This document shows, piece after piece, positions 1 through 7,299 of a stretch of 64,000 nucleotides of DNA (positions within the stretch are counted from its first letter, which is position 1; every line of letters begins with the position of its first letter). The DNA is taken from assembly GCF_001679925.1 (NCBI RefSeq), contig NZ_LYUZ01000092.1, forward strand, positions 164,066 to 228,065. The letters are read 5' to 3'. This DNA is from Leisingera sp. JC1 (GTDB taxonomy: Bacteria; Pseudomonadota; Alphaproteobacteria; Rhodobacterales; Rhodobacteraceae). Under the pieces are notes generated by a model that searched no databases, was not told the DNA's origin, and worked only from the letters and a program-made list of their open reading frames with translations. A program made the translations under genes and the position numbers.

Positions 1-421
1 GCCTCAACTGCGCCTCGATAACCTGACGGTAATCCTCCGGCGCGGGCCTAGCGGTGAAGGTTTCCGGTGCAATGAAAACGCAGACGAACCTCCCCTCGAA
101 ACACAGCTTGCCGTCCTGCCGCGCGTTCACCCTGAAAGTGACCGACTTGCTGCCCAGCGCCGAGGGCCAAACTTCGCATAGCAACCGGTGCCGCGGCGTG
201 ACCGGAGACCGGAAGTCGATGCTCATGTGCACAAACGGAGTGCCGGTGCCCCGATCCAGTTCCATCTGGTACCAGCCGTCGCCATCCAGGTGATGCTCCC
301 ACCAGGCGTCGATTGCCTCCAGTGCAAAGGCCGGCAACCGCCCGGTATAGGCGATCCGCGCCGGGTCGCAATCGCCCCAGCCCACACGGATTTCATGGAT
401 GAAAGTGTCCTGCTCTGCCAT
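1..421 (-). CDS. 4-hydroxybenzoyl-CoA thioesterase family protein, 3' partial
   Basis: Reading from an ATG at 421, about 140 residues are visible before the gene runs off the left edge. Residues 14-21 (GWGDCDPA) match the hotdog-fold 4HBT signature GDCDPAG, with the catalytic aspartate at D19. The family hydrolyses acyl-CoA thioesters, often aromatic ones. The fold runs on with a helix (FALEAIDAWW) and strands (FVHMSIDFRSPV). The gene lies beside a TRAP operon and a fumarylpyruvate-hydrolase-like gene, which fits aromatic or organic-acid catabolism, but the substrate cannot be read from sequence. The C-terminus is missing only because the window ends. Confidence 0.82.
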   Translation of the reverse strand, partial: MAEQDTFIHEIRVGWGDCDPARIAYTGRLPAFALEAIDAWWEHHLDGDGWYQMELDRGTGTPFVHMSIDFRSPVTPRHRLLCEVWPSALGSKSVTFRVNARQDGKLCFEGRFVCVFIAPETFTARPAPEDYRQVIEAQLR

Positions 422-508
422 TTTCCAGCGCCCTGCCTCTGCTTGCCCGCGCATGGTAGCGGCGCATGTCTGAGGTATCAAACCGCTATGGCAAGCGGAA
501 CCGCTGTG

Positions 509-685
509 TCACGAACTGCCGCGCTTACGGGATAGAATAAGATCCGGCAGCACAAGTGCATCAATCAGCGCCTCGCACAGACCAACGCAGTTGCTGCAGC
601 CCACACAGGGCCCTTGCAGCCCGGAAACCTCGGTGGCCAACGCCCTGACCTTGGTTGCTGCGGCTTTGTTTCGGCTGATTTGCAT
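509..685 (-). CDS. small cysteine-cluster protein (58 aa), function unknown
   Basis: A short ORF starts at ATG 685 with a good Shine-Dalgarno (AGGGGAG) about seven bases upstream and ends at TGA 509. It encodes 58 residues. The middle holds CVGCSNCVGLC, four cysteines spaced CxxCxxCxxxC, like an iron-sulfur or zinc knuckle. The N-terminal third is basic (MQISRNKAAATKVRALATE). No membrane segment or signal peptide is visible. It stands on the same strand as the TRAP operon, 154 bases after dctM and beyond a hairpin. I do not recognise a named family. The competing frames over this stretch have no such motif or ribosome binding site. Confidence 0.6.
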   Translation of the reverse strand: MQISRNKAAATKVRALATEVSGLQGPCVGCSNCVGLCEALIDALVLPDLILSRKRGSS

Positions 686-806
686 GGCGGGTCTCCCCTT
701 GTGCGCGGTGTCGGACAGAACCAGCGGAACCCTGAAAGGTGATTCAGGTCAATCCGGGCCGTTGTCACAAAATATTTCCATATCCTGCACCAGCAGGCGG
801 AAGACC

Positions 807-829
807 CTCTCCCGCTCACAGCGGGAGAG
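807..829 (-). terminator. hairpin downstream of dctM
   Basis: A perfect 10-bp inverted repeat, CTCTCCCGCT and AGCGGGAGAG, closes on a 3-base loop ten bases after the dctM stop. No clear U-run follows on the minus strand, so it may be an mRNA-end stabiliser or a weak terminator. Confidence 0.5.
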
Positions 830-838
830 AGCAGTGCG

Positions 839-2344
839 TTACTGCATAAGCATCAGCGGCAGCAGAGTGATGATCGGGAAAGCCACAAGAATGATCACCC
901 GGACAATGTCGGAAGCGACAAAGAACATGACCGCCTTGTAGGTGTCGATCATTCGGGTCTTGCGGTCCATCGCATTGATGATGAACAGGTTCATGCCAAC
1001 CGGCGGGGTGATCAGGCCGACCTCAACAACGATCAGCACCAGCACACCGAACCAGATGGCAACATATTCTGCCTCGATCCGGTTCACCCGGCCTTCGGTT
1101 ACACGGATGCCCAGTTCCTTCATCTGCTCGCGGGTGAGTTCGGCCCCAGTTGCGATGGCATCCTGTATCGAGGCCAGCATCTCAGCTCCCATCCCTTCAG
1201 GCACTCCCGCCCTCAGGACTTCCATGGCCGCATCGGCCTGCATTGCAGGCAGCGACAAAAGACCAAAATCCATCGCCGAGATCACCGGGAAGAAGATCGG
1301 AATAGTCAGCAGGATCATCGACAGCGAATCCATCAGGCAGCCGAACACCAGGTAGAAGGCGAGGATCAGCGCCAGCACCATCCAGGGGCTTAGGCCCTGA
1401 CTCACCACGAAGTCGGCCAGTTCCTGCGGCACCTTGGTCAGCGCCAGAAAGCCGTTGTAGAAACCTGCGCCCAGAACGATGAAGAAGATCATCGCAGTGG
1501 AGCGTGCGGTCACCAGGAAACTATCCGCCAGAGTTTCGCGGTTCAGACCACCATTGAGCCAGGCGATCAAGCCGGTGCCGAACGCCCCCACAGCCGCGCC
1601 TTCCGTCGGGGTGAACCAGCCCAGGTAGATACCGCCAACCACAAGGCCAAACACCAGAAGCACCGGCCATACATGGAACAATGCGGCAAAGCGTTCGCCC
1701 CACGGGACCGGCGGGCGAGTCCCTGCGCTTTCCGGGTACAGGCGGACATAAATGGAAATCGCAATGACATAACCAAGCGCCGCCAGCAGGCCCGGAATGA
1801 AGGCCGACAGGAACAGTTTGGCGATGTTCTGCTCGGTCAGAATTGCGTAGATCACCAGCACAACCGAGGGCGGGATCAGGATGCCCAGCGTGCCGCCAGC
1901 CGCCAGTGTTGCAGTCGAAAACCCGCCAGCGTACCCGTATTGCTTCAGCTCCGGCAACGCGACCCGGCCCATTGTGGCTGCAGTAGCCAGCGATGAGCCG
2001 CAAATTGCGCCGAAACCTGCGCAGGCTCCAATGGCCGCCATAGCGATACCGCCCTTGCGATGGCCAAGGAACCCTTCGGCCGCCTTGAACAGCGCAGTGG
2101 ACATACCGCCCAGCGTCGCGAAATGCCCCATCAGCAGAAACATCGGAACGATGGTCAGCGAATAGGAAGAAAAGGTCGTATAGGTCTCGCTTTTCAAGCG
2201 GCCAAACGCAACTTGTGTTCCATCAGTCACCCAGATCAGCCCGCCAAGACCGACCAGAAACATTGAAAGCCCGATAGGAACCCGCAAAAAGATCAAGAGC
2301 ATCAGAACCGGGAAGGAGGCGATGCCAATTTCAAGAGCTGTCAC
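839..2344 (-). CDS. TRAP transporter large permease (DctM)
   Basis: This 501-residue integral membrane protein is the 12-helix DctM channel subunit of a tripartite ATP-independent periplasmic transporter, which imports organic acids with sodium. Family motifs include IPIGLSMFL-like residues near 23, GGMSTALF near 80, AICGSSLATAATMG at 113-126, ILIPPSV at 155 and ITPPVGMNLF at 445-454. The start is a GTG overlapping the dctQ stop by four bases (GTGA), giving translational coupling. Family members are usually about 425 residues. The excess lies at about residues 361-427, a hydrophilic insertion between the DFG end of one helix and the conserved WFGVLV helix. Confidence 0.95.
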   Translation of the reverse strand: MTALEIGIASFPVLMLLIFLRVPIGLSMFLVGLGGLIWVTDGTQVAFGRLKSETYTTFSSYSLTIVPMFLLMGHFATLGGMSTALFKAAEGFLGHRKGGIAMAAIGACAGFGAICGSSLATAATMGRVALPELKQYGYAGGFSTATLAAGGTLGILIPPSVVLVIYAILTEQNIAKLFLSAFIPGLLAALGYVIAISIYVRLYPESAGTRPPVPWGERFAALFHVWPVLLVFGLVVGGIYLGWFTPTEGAAVGAFGTGLIAWLNGGLNRETLADSFLVTARSTAMIFFIVLGAGFYNGFLALTKVPQELADFVVSQGLSPWMVLALILAFYLVFGCLMDSLSMILLTIPIFFPVISAMDFGLLSLPAMQADAAMEVLRAGVPEGMGAEMLASIQDAIATGAELTREQMKELGIRVTEGRVNRIEAEYVAIWFGVLVLIVVEVGLITPPVGMNLFIINAMDRKTRMIDTYKAVMFFVASDIVRVIILVAFPIITLLPLMLMQ

Positions 2345-2922
2345 TGTTCACCCTCCACGCCGTCCCAGATCAGGATGCGGCCGGTAAAGAATTCGATGGT
2401 GCGCACGGCACCCATGTAGATACCCACAATTGCGGCAACGATCGCCGCCAGCAGGCTGATGGCGTAGGCCCACCAGATCGGGAACTCGAGCAGGAAGGAG
2501 GTCTCTCCATTGGAGTATTTTCCAGCAAGGCCTTCCGCCAGCCGCCAGGCGATCAGCACCAGAACCGCAGCAAAAACCACTTCGGTCACCATCCGAAGGA
2601 ACCGTTTCACACCGCGCGGAAACGCATTTGCCACAACATCGACCGAGGCGTGTCCAGCGGTGATCTGGCACAGCGGCAGAAAGGCAAAGATAGCAAAGGC
2701 CACCCCGGCCTCGACCAGCTCAAAGTCGCCATTAACTGGTCCGACCCAGCCCGTCATCCATTTCGAAAACCCGGGCGCAATCCGCTCCATCAAATCGCCA
2801 TGGAACAAACCGTTGAGCAAACGCCCAGCGATCGAAACACATGTCAGGATGATCAGAAGAGTGAGGACCGCACCGCCCAGGTAGGCCATTGATTTGGCCA
2901 GCCGCATCATGAGCTTGTGCAT
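2341..2922 (-). CDS. TRAP transporter small permease (DctQ)
   Basis: The protein has 193 residues and four hydrophobic segments, as expected of the DctQ subunit, which associates with DctM in the inner membrane. The helix around residues 14-34 starts the fold. The periplasmic segment between the first two helices is long (about residues 35-65) and is followed by the conserved EAGVAFAIFAFLPLCQI region. The start at ATG 2922 has only a weak AAGG-type ribosome binding site. It lies between dctP and dctM, overlapping dctM by four bases and separated from dctP by an 81-base gap with a hairpin, the usual layout for lower permease expression. Confidence 0.93.
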   Translation of the reverse strand: MHKLMMRLAKSMAYLGGAVLTLLIILTCVSIAGRLLNGLFHGDLMERIAPGFSKWMTGWVGPVNGDFELVEAGVAFAIFAFLPLCQITAGHASVDVVANAFPRGVKRFLRMVTEVVFAAVLVLIAWRLAEGLAGKYSNGETSFLLEFPIWWAYAISLLAAIVAAIVGIYMGAVRTIEFFTGRILIWDGVEGEQ

Positions 2923-2948
2923 GGTTCTGTTGCCTTGTTCCGGTATGC

Positions 2949-2982
2949 AAAGGGCCGCAGTCCCAATGCCGCGCGGCCCTTT
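2949..2982 (-). promoter_or_regulatory. intercistronic hairpin between dctP and dctQ
   Basis: AAAGGGCCGC at 2949-2958 pairs perfectly with GCGGCCCTTT at 2973-2982 across a 14-base loop. It stands right after the dctP stop. Such structures commonly protect the binding-protein mRNA and reduce read-through into the permease genes; that role here is inferred from position. Confidence 0.6.
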
Positions 2983-3003
2983 ACCTTTTTCAATCCAAAC
3001 GCC

Positions 3004-4047
3004 TTACTGGTACTGCGGCGTGTATTTCTCGATCAGCCCGCTGGCCTCTTCGATCAGCGCAACACCATCGATGCCCTTTTCCTTCATATCAGCAATCCAC
3101 TGGTCATAGATCGGCTGGGCTCGTTCGCGCCAAACAGCTGTCTGCTCCTCATCCAGAGTGATCACATTGTTGCCCAGGTCCAGCGCAATTTCCCGCGCAG
3201 GCCCGTCTGCATCCGCCTGGGTGCCACCGGCAAATACGGAGAATTCAAGACCGGAGTTGTCGTCGATCGCCTTCTTCAGATCATCGGGCAGGCTCTCATA
3301 CTTCTCCTTGTTCATCGCCAGAACGAAAGTCAGGGAGTACAGCGCCTTGCCGGTGAATTCGGTGTGGTTCTCCACCAGTTCCGGAATCTTCAGTGCCGGG
3401 GTCACTTCCCACGGGATGGTGGTTCCGTCGATCACGCCTTTGGACAACCCTTCCGGCACCGCAGGCACCGGCATCCCGACCGGGGTTGCGCCCAGCTCTG
3501 TCAGCAGCGCATTGACCGAGCGGCCGCCGCCGCGGATCTTCATGCCCTCGAGATCCTCAGGCGTTTCCACCGGATCCTTGCTGTGGATCATGCCGGGGCC
3601 ATGCACCCAAGTGCCCAGGATATGCACGTCCTTAAACTCGGTGTCTTTCATGTGCTTGTCGAACATTTCCCAATAGGCGTGCGACACGGCGCGCGCATTG
3701 GTCATCATGAACGGAAGTTCGAACACCTCTGTCGAGGGATAGCGGCCCGGGGTGTAGCCCACCACGGTCCAGACGATGTCAGCCACGCCGTCAATGGCCT
3801 GGTCCATCAGCTCCGGCGGCTTGCCGCCCAGCTGCATTGAAGGGAAGCGGTCGATCTTGATCCGGCCCCCGGACGATTCCTCAACGTTGTCCGCCCAGAC
3901 ATCCAGGATCAGCTTCGGCACGTTTGCCTGTGCAGGCAGGAACTGGTGCAGTTTCAAGGTAACCTCTTGGGCAAAAGCCGGCATCGCACCGAACATTGCC
4001 AGGGCCGCTGCGCCCGCTGCCCCCATAAGCTTTCTGCGAGTGGTCAT
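3004..4047 (-). CDS. TRAP transporter substrate-binding protein (DctP)
   Basis: The 347-residue protein starts at ATG 4047, preceded by AGGGAGG at good spacing; upstream in-frame codons lack a ribosome binding site. A signal peptide (MTTRRKLMGAAGAAALAMFG, cleaved near AFAQE) sends it to the periplasm. The mature protein shows the DctP fold: KLHQFLPAQA at its start, the FELPFM stretch, and KIRGGG at about 180, which contains the conserved ligand-contacting arginine. It delivers substrate to DctQM encoded just downstream. The ligand is unknown; the adjacent fumarylpyruvate-hydrolase-like and thioesterase genes hint at an aromatic or dicarboxylic acid. Confidence 0.93.
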   Translation of the reverse strand: MTTRRKLMGAAGAAALAMFGAMPAFAQEVTLKLHQFLPAQANVPKLILDVWADNVEESSGGRIKIDRFPSMQLGGKPPELMDQAIDGVADIVWTVVGYTPGRYPSTEVFELPFMMTNARAVSHAYWEMFDKHMKDTEFKDVHILGTWVHGPGMIHSKDPVETPEDLEGMKIRGGGRSVNALLTELGATPVGMPVPAVPEGLSKGVIDGTTIPWEVTPALKIPELVENHTEFTGKALYSLTFVLAMNKEKYESLPDDLKKAIDDNSGLEFSVFAGGTQADADGPAREIALDLGNNVITLDEEQTAVWRERAQPIYDQWIADMKEKGIDGVALIEEASGLIEKYTPQYQ

Positions 4048-4370
4048 TTGTGTCCTCCCTTTGACCAAGTCACTTGCCGGAGTGGACGCTTCCGCAATTT
4101 TGCTGCGCCGCTTGGCAAACTTCTTTCCATTTCTGCCGCCAAATCCCCCCAAATGGGTTCGTTTAACGAACCAGTTGCTTCCCTGCTATTAGGTGCGTTT
4201 GTAACCATCAACAGCAGATTATGCATTTCCTACTCATGAAATCTGTCAGATTTCGTTCCCTACGGCGAAAGGCCGCCATAATGTTACGAAATATACAGAC
4301 ACCCCATCCAAATTGATACATATTGAATCAGCCGCCTGGCAACAACTATCGAGCCAGGGACCGCCGTGCG
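4048..4370. promoter_or_regulatory. promoter region of the first TRAP operon
   Basis: This 323-base gap separates dctP from the fumarylpyruvate-hydrolase-like gene, both read leftward. It holds the dctP ribosome binding site at about 4052-4060, a 17-bp palindrome at 4156-4172, and AT-rich sequence around 4290-4325. No coding ORF with a ribosome binding site was found. Confidence 0.6.
4156..4172. promoter_or_regulatory. 17-bp palindrome, probable operator of dctPQM
   Basis: GGTTCGTTTAACGAACC is a perfect 8+1+8 palindrome 109 bases before the dctP start. The TTCG/CGAA half-sites resemble operators of IclR-type regulators such as PcaR/PcaU, whose consensus begins GTTCGA. The regulator is not identified; none is encoded in this cluster. 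Confidence 0.6.
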
Positions 4371-5069
4371 TCATTCCGCAGCAGCCAACTCCAGACCAAC
4401 AGCGGGCAGCCCGTCGATCCCGCCGCGTATTCTGTCGCCACTTTGCACGGCCCCAACTCCGGCAGGTGTACCGGTTAAAATCAGGTCGCCTGGCCGCAGG
4501 TGATAGAATCCGGACAGGTGGCAGATTATGTCAGTGACGGACCAGATCATTTCTGAAAGCGTTGCTTGCTGCCGGATCTCTCCGTTCACTTCCAGCCAGA
4601 TGCGCTGATCTGAGGGGCCTCCCCATTCTTGCGCCGGCATCAGCGGCGCCAGCACGGTTCCGTTTTCCAGGTCCTTGCCCAGATCCCAGGGCCGCTGCTT
4701 CTGCCGCTCAAGAATCTGCAGGTCGCGCCGGGTCATATCCAACGCACAACAATAACCATATACAGAGGCACGCGCGGCATCCGGTGAAGCCCGGAACACA
4801 TGCGCGCCCAGCGCCACAGCCAGTTCCATCTCATAGTGAAAGTTTTCAGTGCCTGGGGGATAAGGCACAACCGCATCCGTCAGAACCGCATTTGCGGCCG
4901 CCTTGGTAAAATAGAACGGCGCTTCGCGGTCCACCTCGTTTCCCATCTCGGCGGCATGGGCGGCATAGTTGCGCCCGACACAGAATATCCGCCCTACAGG
5001 ATAGCCAGTATCTTTCCCCCTCACCGGAACAACCGGCGTCTCCGGAAGCCCGAACAGAAGCTTGCTCAT
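4371..5069 (-). CDS. fumarylacetoacetate hydrolase family protein, fumarylpyruvate-hydrolase-like
   Basis: The 232-residue single-domain FAH protein shows IFCVGRNYAAHAAEMG at residues 29-44, FYFTKAANA-like sequence, the metal-binding HYEMELAV, and RPGDLILTGTPAGVG near residues 197-211. Short members with this N-terminus hydrolyse fumarylpyruvate or related 2,4-diketo acids to fumarate and pyruvate in the gentisate pathway; some are oxaloacetate decarboxylases or acylpyruvases instead. The start at ATG 5069 follows AAGGAAA. It lies upstream of the TRAP operon on the same strand but is separated by 323 bases with an operator, so it is probably transcribed independently. Confidence 0.9.
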   Translation of the reverse strand: MSKLLFGLPETPVVPVRGKDTGYPVGRIFCVGRNYAAHAAEMGNEVDREAPFYFTKAAANAVLTDAVVPYPPGTENFHYEMELAVALGAHVFRASPDAARASVYGYCCALDMTRRDLQILERQKQRPWDLGKDLENGTVLAPLMPAQEWGGPSDQRIWLEVNGEIRQQATLSEMIWSVTDIICHLSGFYHLRPGDLILTGTPAGVGAVQSGDRIRGGIDGLPAVGLELAAAE

Positions 5070-5242
5070 CGGTGTTTTCCTTATGTGTTCCTGCCTTCAG
5101 GTTTCATCCCAAGTCAGACCCATAAGTGCCGTAGCTGTAAACCCCTGTTGACGGTGGCAGCATGCACCGGCCCGGAAATGAAACTGCCGGAAGGTTTTCC
5201 TTGCTCGCTGACCTTTGGAAGCAATCGATAGAACACCGCCGC

Positions 5243-5929
5243 TCAGCGGCCTGTGGCACCCAGTACTGCGAGGCCGGTTCTGGCGATGATCTTGAGATCG
5301 GCCGCGAAGCTGCGGCGGCTAAGGTAGTCCACGTCCAGCGCCACCCGTTCCCTATAGCTGATATCATTGCGCCCCGAGACCTGCCACAATCCGGTGATGC
5401 CGGGCGTCTGGGCCAGATAGGCCGGGGCGCTGCTGCCGTATTTGGCCAGTTCTCTGGTGACGATGGGGCGCGGGCCGACAAAACTCATCTCACCCTTCAG
5501 CACATTCCAGATCTGAGGCAGCTCATCCAGGCTGGTCTTGCGCAGGACATGACCCAAGCGGCTGATACGCGGATCATTGGCCAGCTTGTGATCGCGCTCC
5601 CATTCGGCAGCGGCTGCGGGATCGGCATCCAGATGCGCTTGCAGCCGGGCTTCGGCATCCGCCACCATGCTGCGCACCTTCCAGCATTTGAACGGCTTAC
5701 CGTCCCGGCCGACCCGGGTGTGGCCGAAAAAGCCGGGGCCGCCATCGCGGCGTGCAAGGATCCACAAGAACAGGATGACAGGGGCAAGCACGGGCAGCAG
5801 CAAGAGCGCAAAACCGGTATCGAAGACCCGCTTGCCGGCCCTGGCGTAAAAACTGGCCGGTGCCTGAGCAGGCAGGCGGTGATCAGCAGAGCCCTCTACG
5901 GAATACGCAGTCAGTGCAAAATCCTGCAT
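5243..5929 (-). CDS. undecaprenyl-phosphate sugar-1-phosphate transferase, ExoY/WcaJ type
   Basis: This 228-residue bacterial sugar transferase starts exopolysaccharide or O-antigen repeat synthesis by moving a sugar-1-phosphate to undecaprenyl phosphate at the inner membrane. After one N-terminal hydrophobic helix (about residues 30-55, FDTGFALLLLPVLAPVILF) come the family motifs GHTRVGRDGKPFKCWKVRSM, KTSLDELPQIWNVLKGEM, SFVGPRP and PGITGLWQVSGR. It is the short ExoY form without the extra N-terminal membrane domain. ATG 5929 is chosen; an in-frame TTG at 5935 is also possible, and neither has a strong ribosome binding site. The substrate sugar is not determinable. Confidence 0.93.
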   Translation of the reverse strand: MQDFALTAYSVEGSADHRLPAQAPASFYARAGKRVFDTGFALLLLPVLAPVILFLWILARRDGGPGFFGHTRVGRDGKPFKCWKVRSMVADAEARLQAHLDADPAAAAEWERDHKLANDPRISRLGHVLRKTSLDELPQIWNVLKGEMSFVGPRPIVTRELAKYGSSAPAYLAQTPGITGLWQVSGRNDISYRERVALDVDYLSRRSFAADLKIIARTGLAVLGATGR

Positions 5930-5935
5930 CGTCAA

Positions 5936-6089
5936 ACACCCGGAATGTAAAATAATTCAACCAAAACCCACACGCCAAACGGGATGGGCAGGGGTTCAAT
6001 ACACCCAGTTTGCAACAAGTTTAAGTAATAATTTCTATACTTTTGTAATTTGGCTGCAGCTTGCCGCCCCGGCCTGATCACGGCGGAGT
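5936..6089. promoter_or_regulatory. AT-rich upstream region of the sugar transferase
   Basis: The stretch around 6010-6050 is markedly AT-rich (TTAAGTAATAATTTC) in a GC-rich neighbourhood and precedes the minus-strand sugar transferase. It probably holds its promoter. AT-rich exopolysaccharide promoters are typical MucR/Ros targets in alphaproteobacteria, but no specific site can be assigned. Confidence 0.4.
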
Positions 6090-6344
6090 TCAAACCTCGC
6101 TCCAGCGCTTCAAGGTCCGAACCGGTACTAGTGCCGGGCCCGCCAATGCCGGCGCCAGCAAGCCCAAGCTGGCATCAGTTTTCACCCTGGTGTGCGGGTT
6201 TCCGGCAGCATTGCCGCCGGCCTTCACATTGCTGCTGCCTTTGCCCGTGCAGGTTCCGTGCCCATTGCCCGTGACAAATGCGGCAAGCCGGGTAAAGCAG
6301 TGCGCCGCGCATGCGGCAGCTGCAGCAGTCGTAAAGGATTTCAT
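6090..6344 (-). CDS. possible small Gly/Ala-rich exported protein (84 aa)
   Basis: The ORF starts at ATG 6344 with GAGG eight bases upstream. It encodes an alanine-rich N-terminus that could be a weak signal peptide, then a Gly/Asn/Thr-rich stretch (TGNGHGTCTGKGSSNVKAGG) and NPHTRVKTDASL. Similar low-complexity exported peptides with a PHTxVxTDxSL-like tail occur in roseobacters as far as I recall, but no family is assigned. It lies on the same strand between the ClpP-like gene and the sugar transferase. It may be a chance frame in GC-rich DNA; support is the ribosome binding site and composition only. Confidence 0.4.
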   Translation of the reverse strand: MKSFTTAAAAACAAHCFTRLAAFVTGNGHGTCTGKGSSNVKAGGNAAGNPHTRVKTDASLGLLAPALAGPALVPVRTLKRWSEV

Positions 6345-6481
6345 TGCTCCGGCCTCACCAGATCAGGATTTGCTCCCTTTTCAAGATCGTTAACATTTTC
6401 CTGAAAACTGCGCAATTCCGGCGCAAGGCGCCGCCGGAAATGGCCAGCAACTGTGCCCTTACAGACCCGGATGCATCAAAA

Positions 6482-6508
6482 ACCCCGGCGGAGGCAGCAC
6501 ACCGGGGT
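6482..6508 (-). terminator. intrinsic terminator after the ClpP-like gene
   Basis: Read on the minus strand, ACCCCGG and CCGGGGT form a 7-bp GC stem followed directly by five T residues. It lies 49 bases after the stop at 6557. A second, smaller hairpin (GCCCC/GGGGC, 6530-6544) precedes it. Confidence 0.75.
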
Positions 6509-6556
6509 AGAAATTGTCTGAGTGTGAAAGCCCCTCCGCGGGGCAAGGCGGCGCGC

Positions 6557-7048
6557 TCAGGCGGTGCTGCAGGCGGGCACCCCCATGCGGATGATTTCGC
6601 TGCCCTTGATCTTGTGCACCCCGGAAATCCGGTTGCGCCCCTCCGCCATGAACCAGGACTGCAGCGGCGCCGGGTAGTATTGCGCCATCACCCGGCTGAA
6701 ATAGTCGAACTTCTCCTGCGTCAGGCGGCGCCCCCCGCGCGAGGGGCCGTGGAAGCCGAAGGTGGTGGCCGGGTCGACACAGGCGCCCGGCAGGCCCAGG
6801 AACATGGTGCAGGTGGAATAGCAGACCCTGCCGCGGATCTCGACCCGCACCCCGTGCTTCTGCAGGTTGTGGAGCTCGATCAGCCGGTCATGCAGATAGC
6901 CGCCGCGGTCGCTGCCCACCACATAGGTCTGCTGGGCCGCCGCCGCAGAGGGCTGCAGCAGCAGCAGCGCCAGGCCGCAGGCTGCGGCCGCCCGGGCGGC
7001 CAGGCGAAAGGCGGAACGGGCGCGGGTCAGGGGTGCAAAGGCCGGCAT
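6557..7048 (-). CDS. secreted ClpP-like (COG3904-type) periplasmic protein
   Basis: The 163-residue product starts at ATG 7048, with GGAG eight bases upstream. The signal peptide spans residues 1-39, cleaved near AAAAQQ. The mature part resembles small periplasmic proteins with a Clp-protease/crotonase-like fold: GRVCYSTCTMFL at 73-84 carries a Ser (S78) where the nucleophile sits, flanked by two cysteines, and TFGFHGPS at 96-103 has the His (H100) of the dyad. No protease activity is proven for this group. It sits between polysaccharide genes; a role in envelope processing is only inference. Confidence 0.7.
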   Translation of the reverse strand: MPAFAPLTRARSAFRLAARAAAACGLALLLLQPSAAAAQQTYVVGSDRGGYLHDRLIELHNLQKHGVRVEIRGRVCYSTCTMFLGLPGACVDPATTFGFHGPSRGGRRLTQEKFDYFSRVMAQYYPAPLQSWFMAEGRNRISGVHKIKGSEIIRMGVPACSTA

Positions 7049-7299
7049 GGTTAGATCTCCAATGCAAAGACGGGCGTTGGAGACTGGATAGACACCCCCT
7101 GCGTGCGCGCCGGGGTGCGGATGTGGCAAAAGTTAGTACATTATCAACATTTTAGCCCGCATGTTAGGAAAATTTTAAGGGGTCTTAACGCAGCCCGCCG
7201 CCGCAGGCGCAGACCGGGCAAGCCCGCTCAGATCAGCCCGAAATCCCCGGCAGCAAGGGCCGCGGCCGCAACAACACTCGCTGCATACCGGCAAGTTGC

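Noticed and set aside
565..819. 84-codon minus frame overlapping the cysteine-cluster ORF
   Set aside because: The other frame has a better ribosome binding site and ordered cysteine motif.
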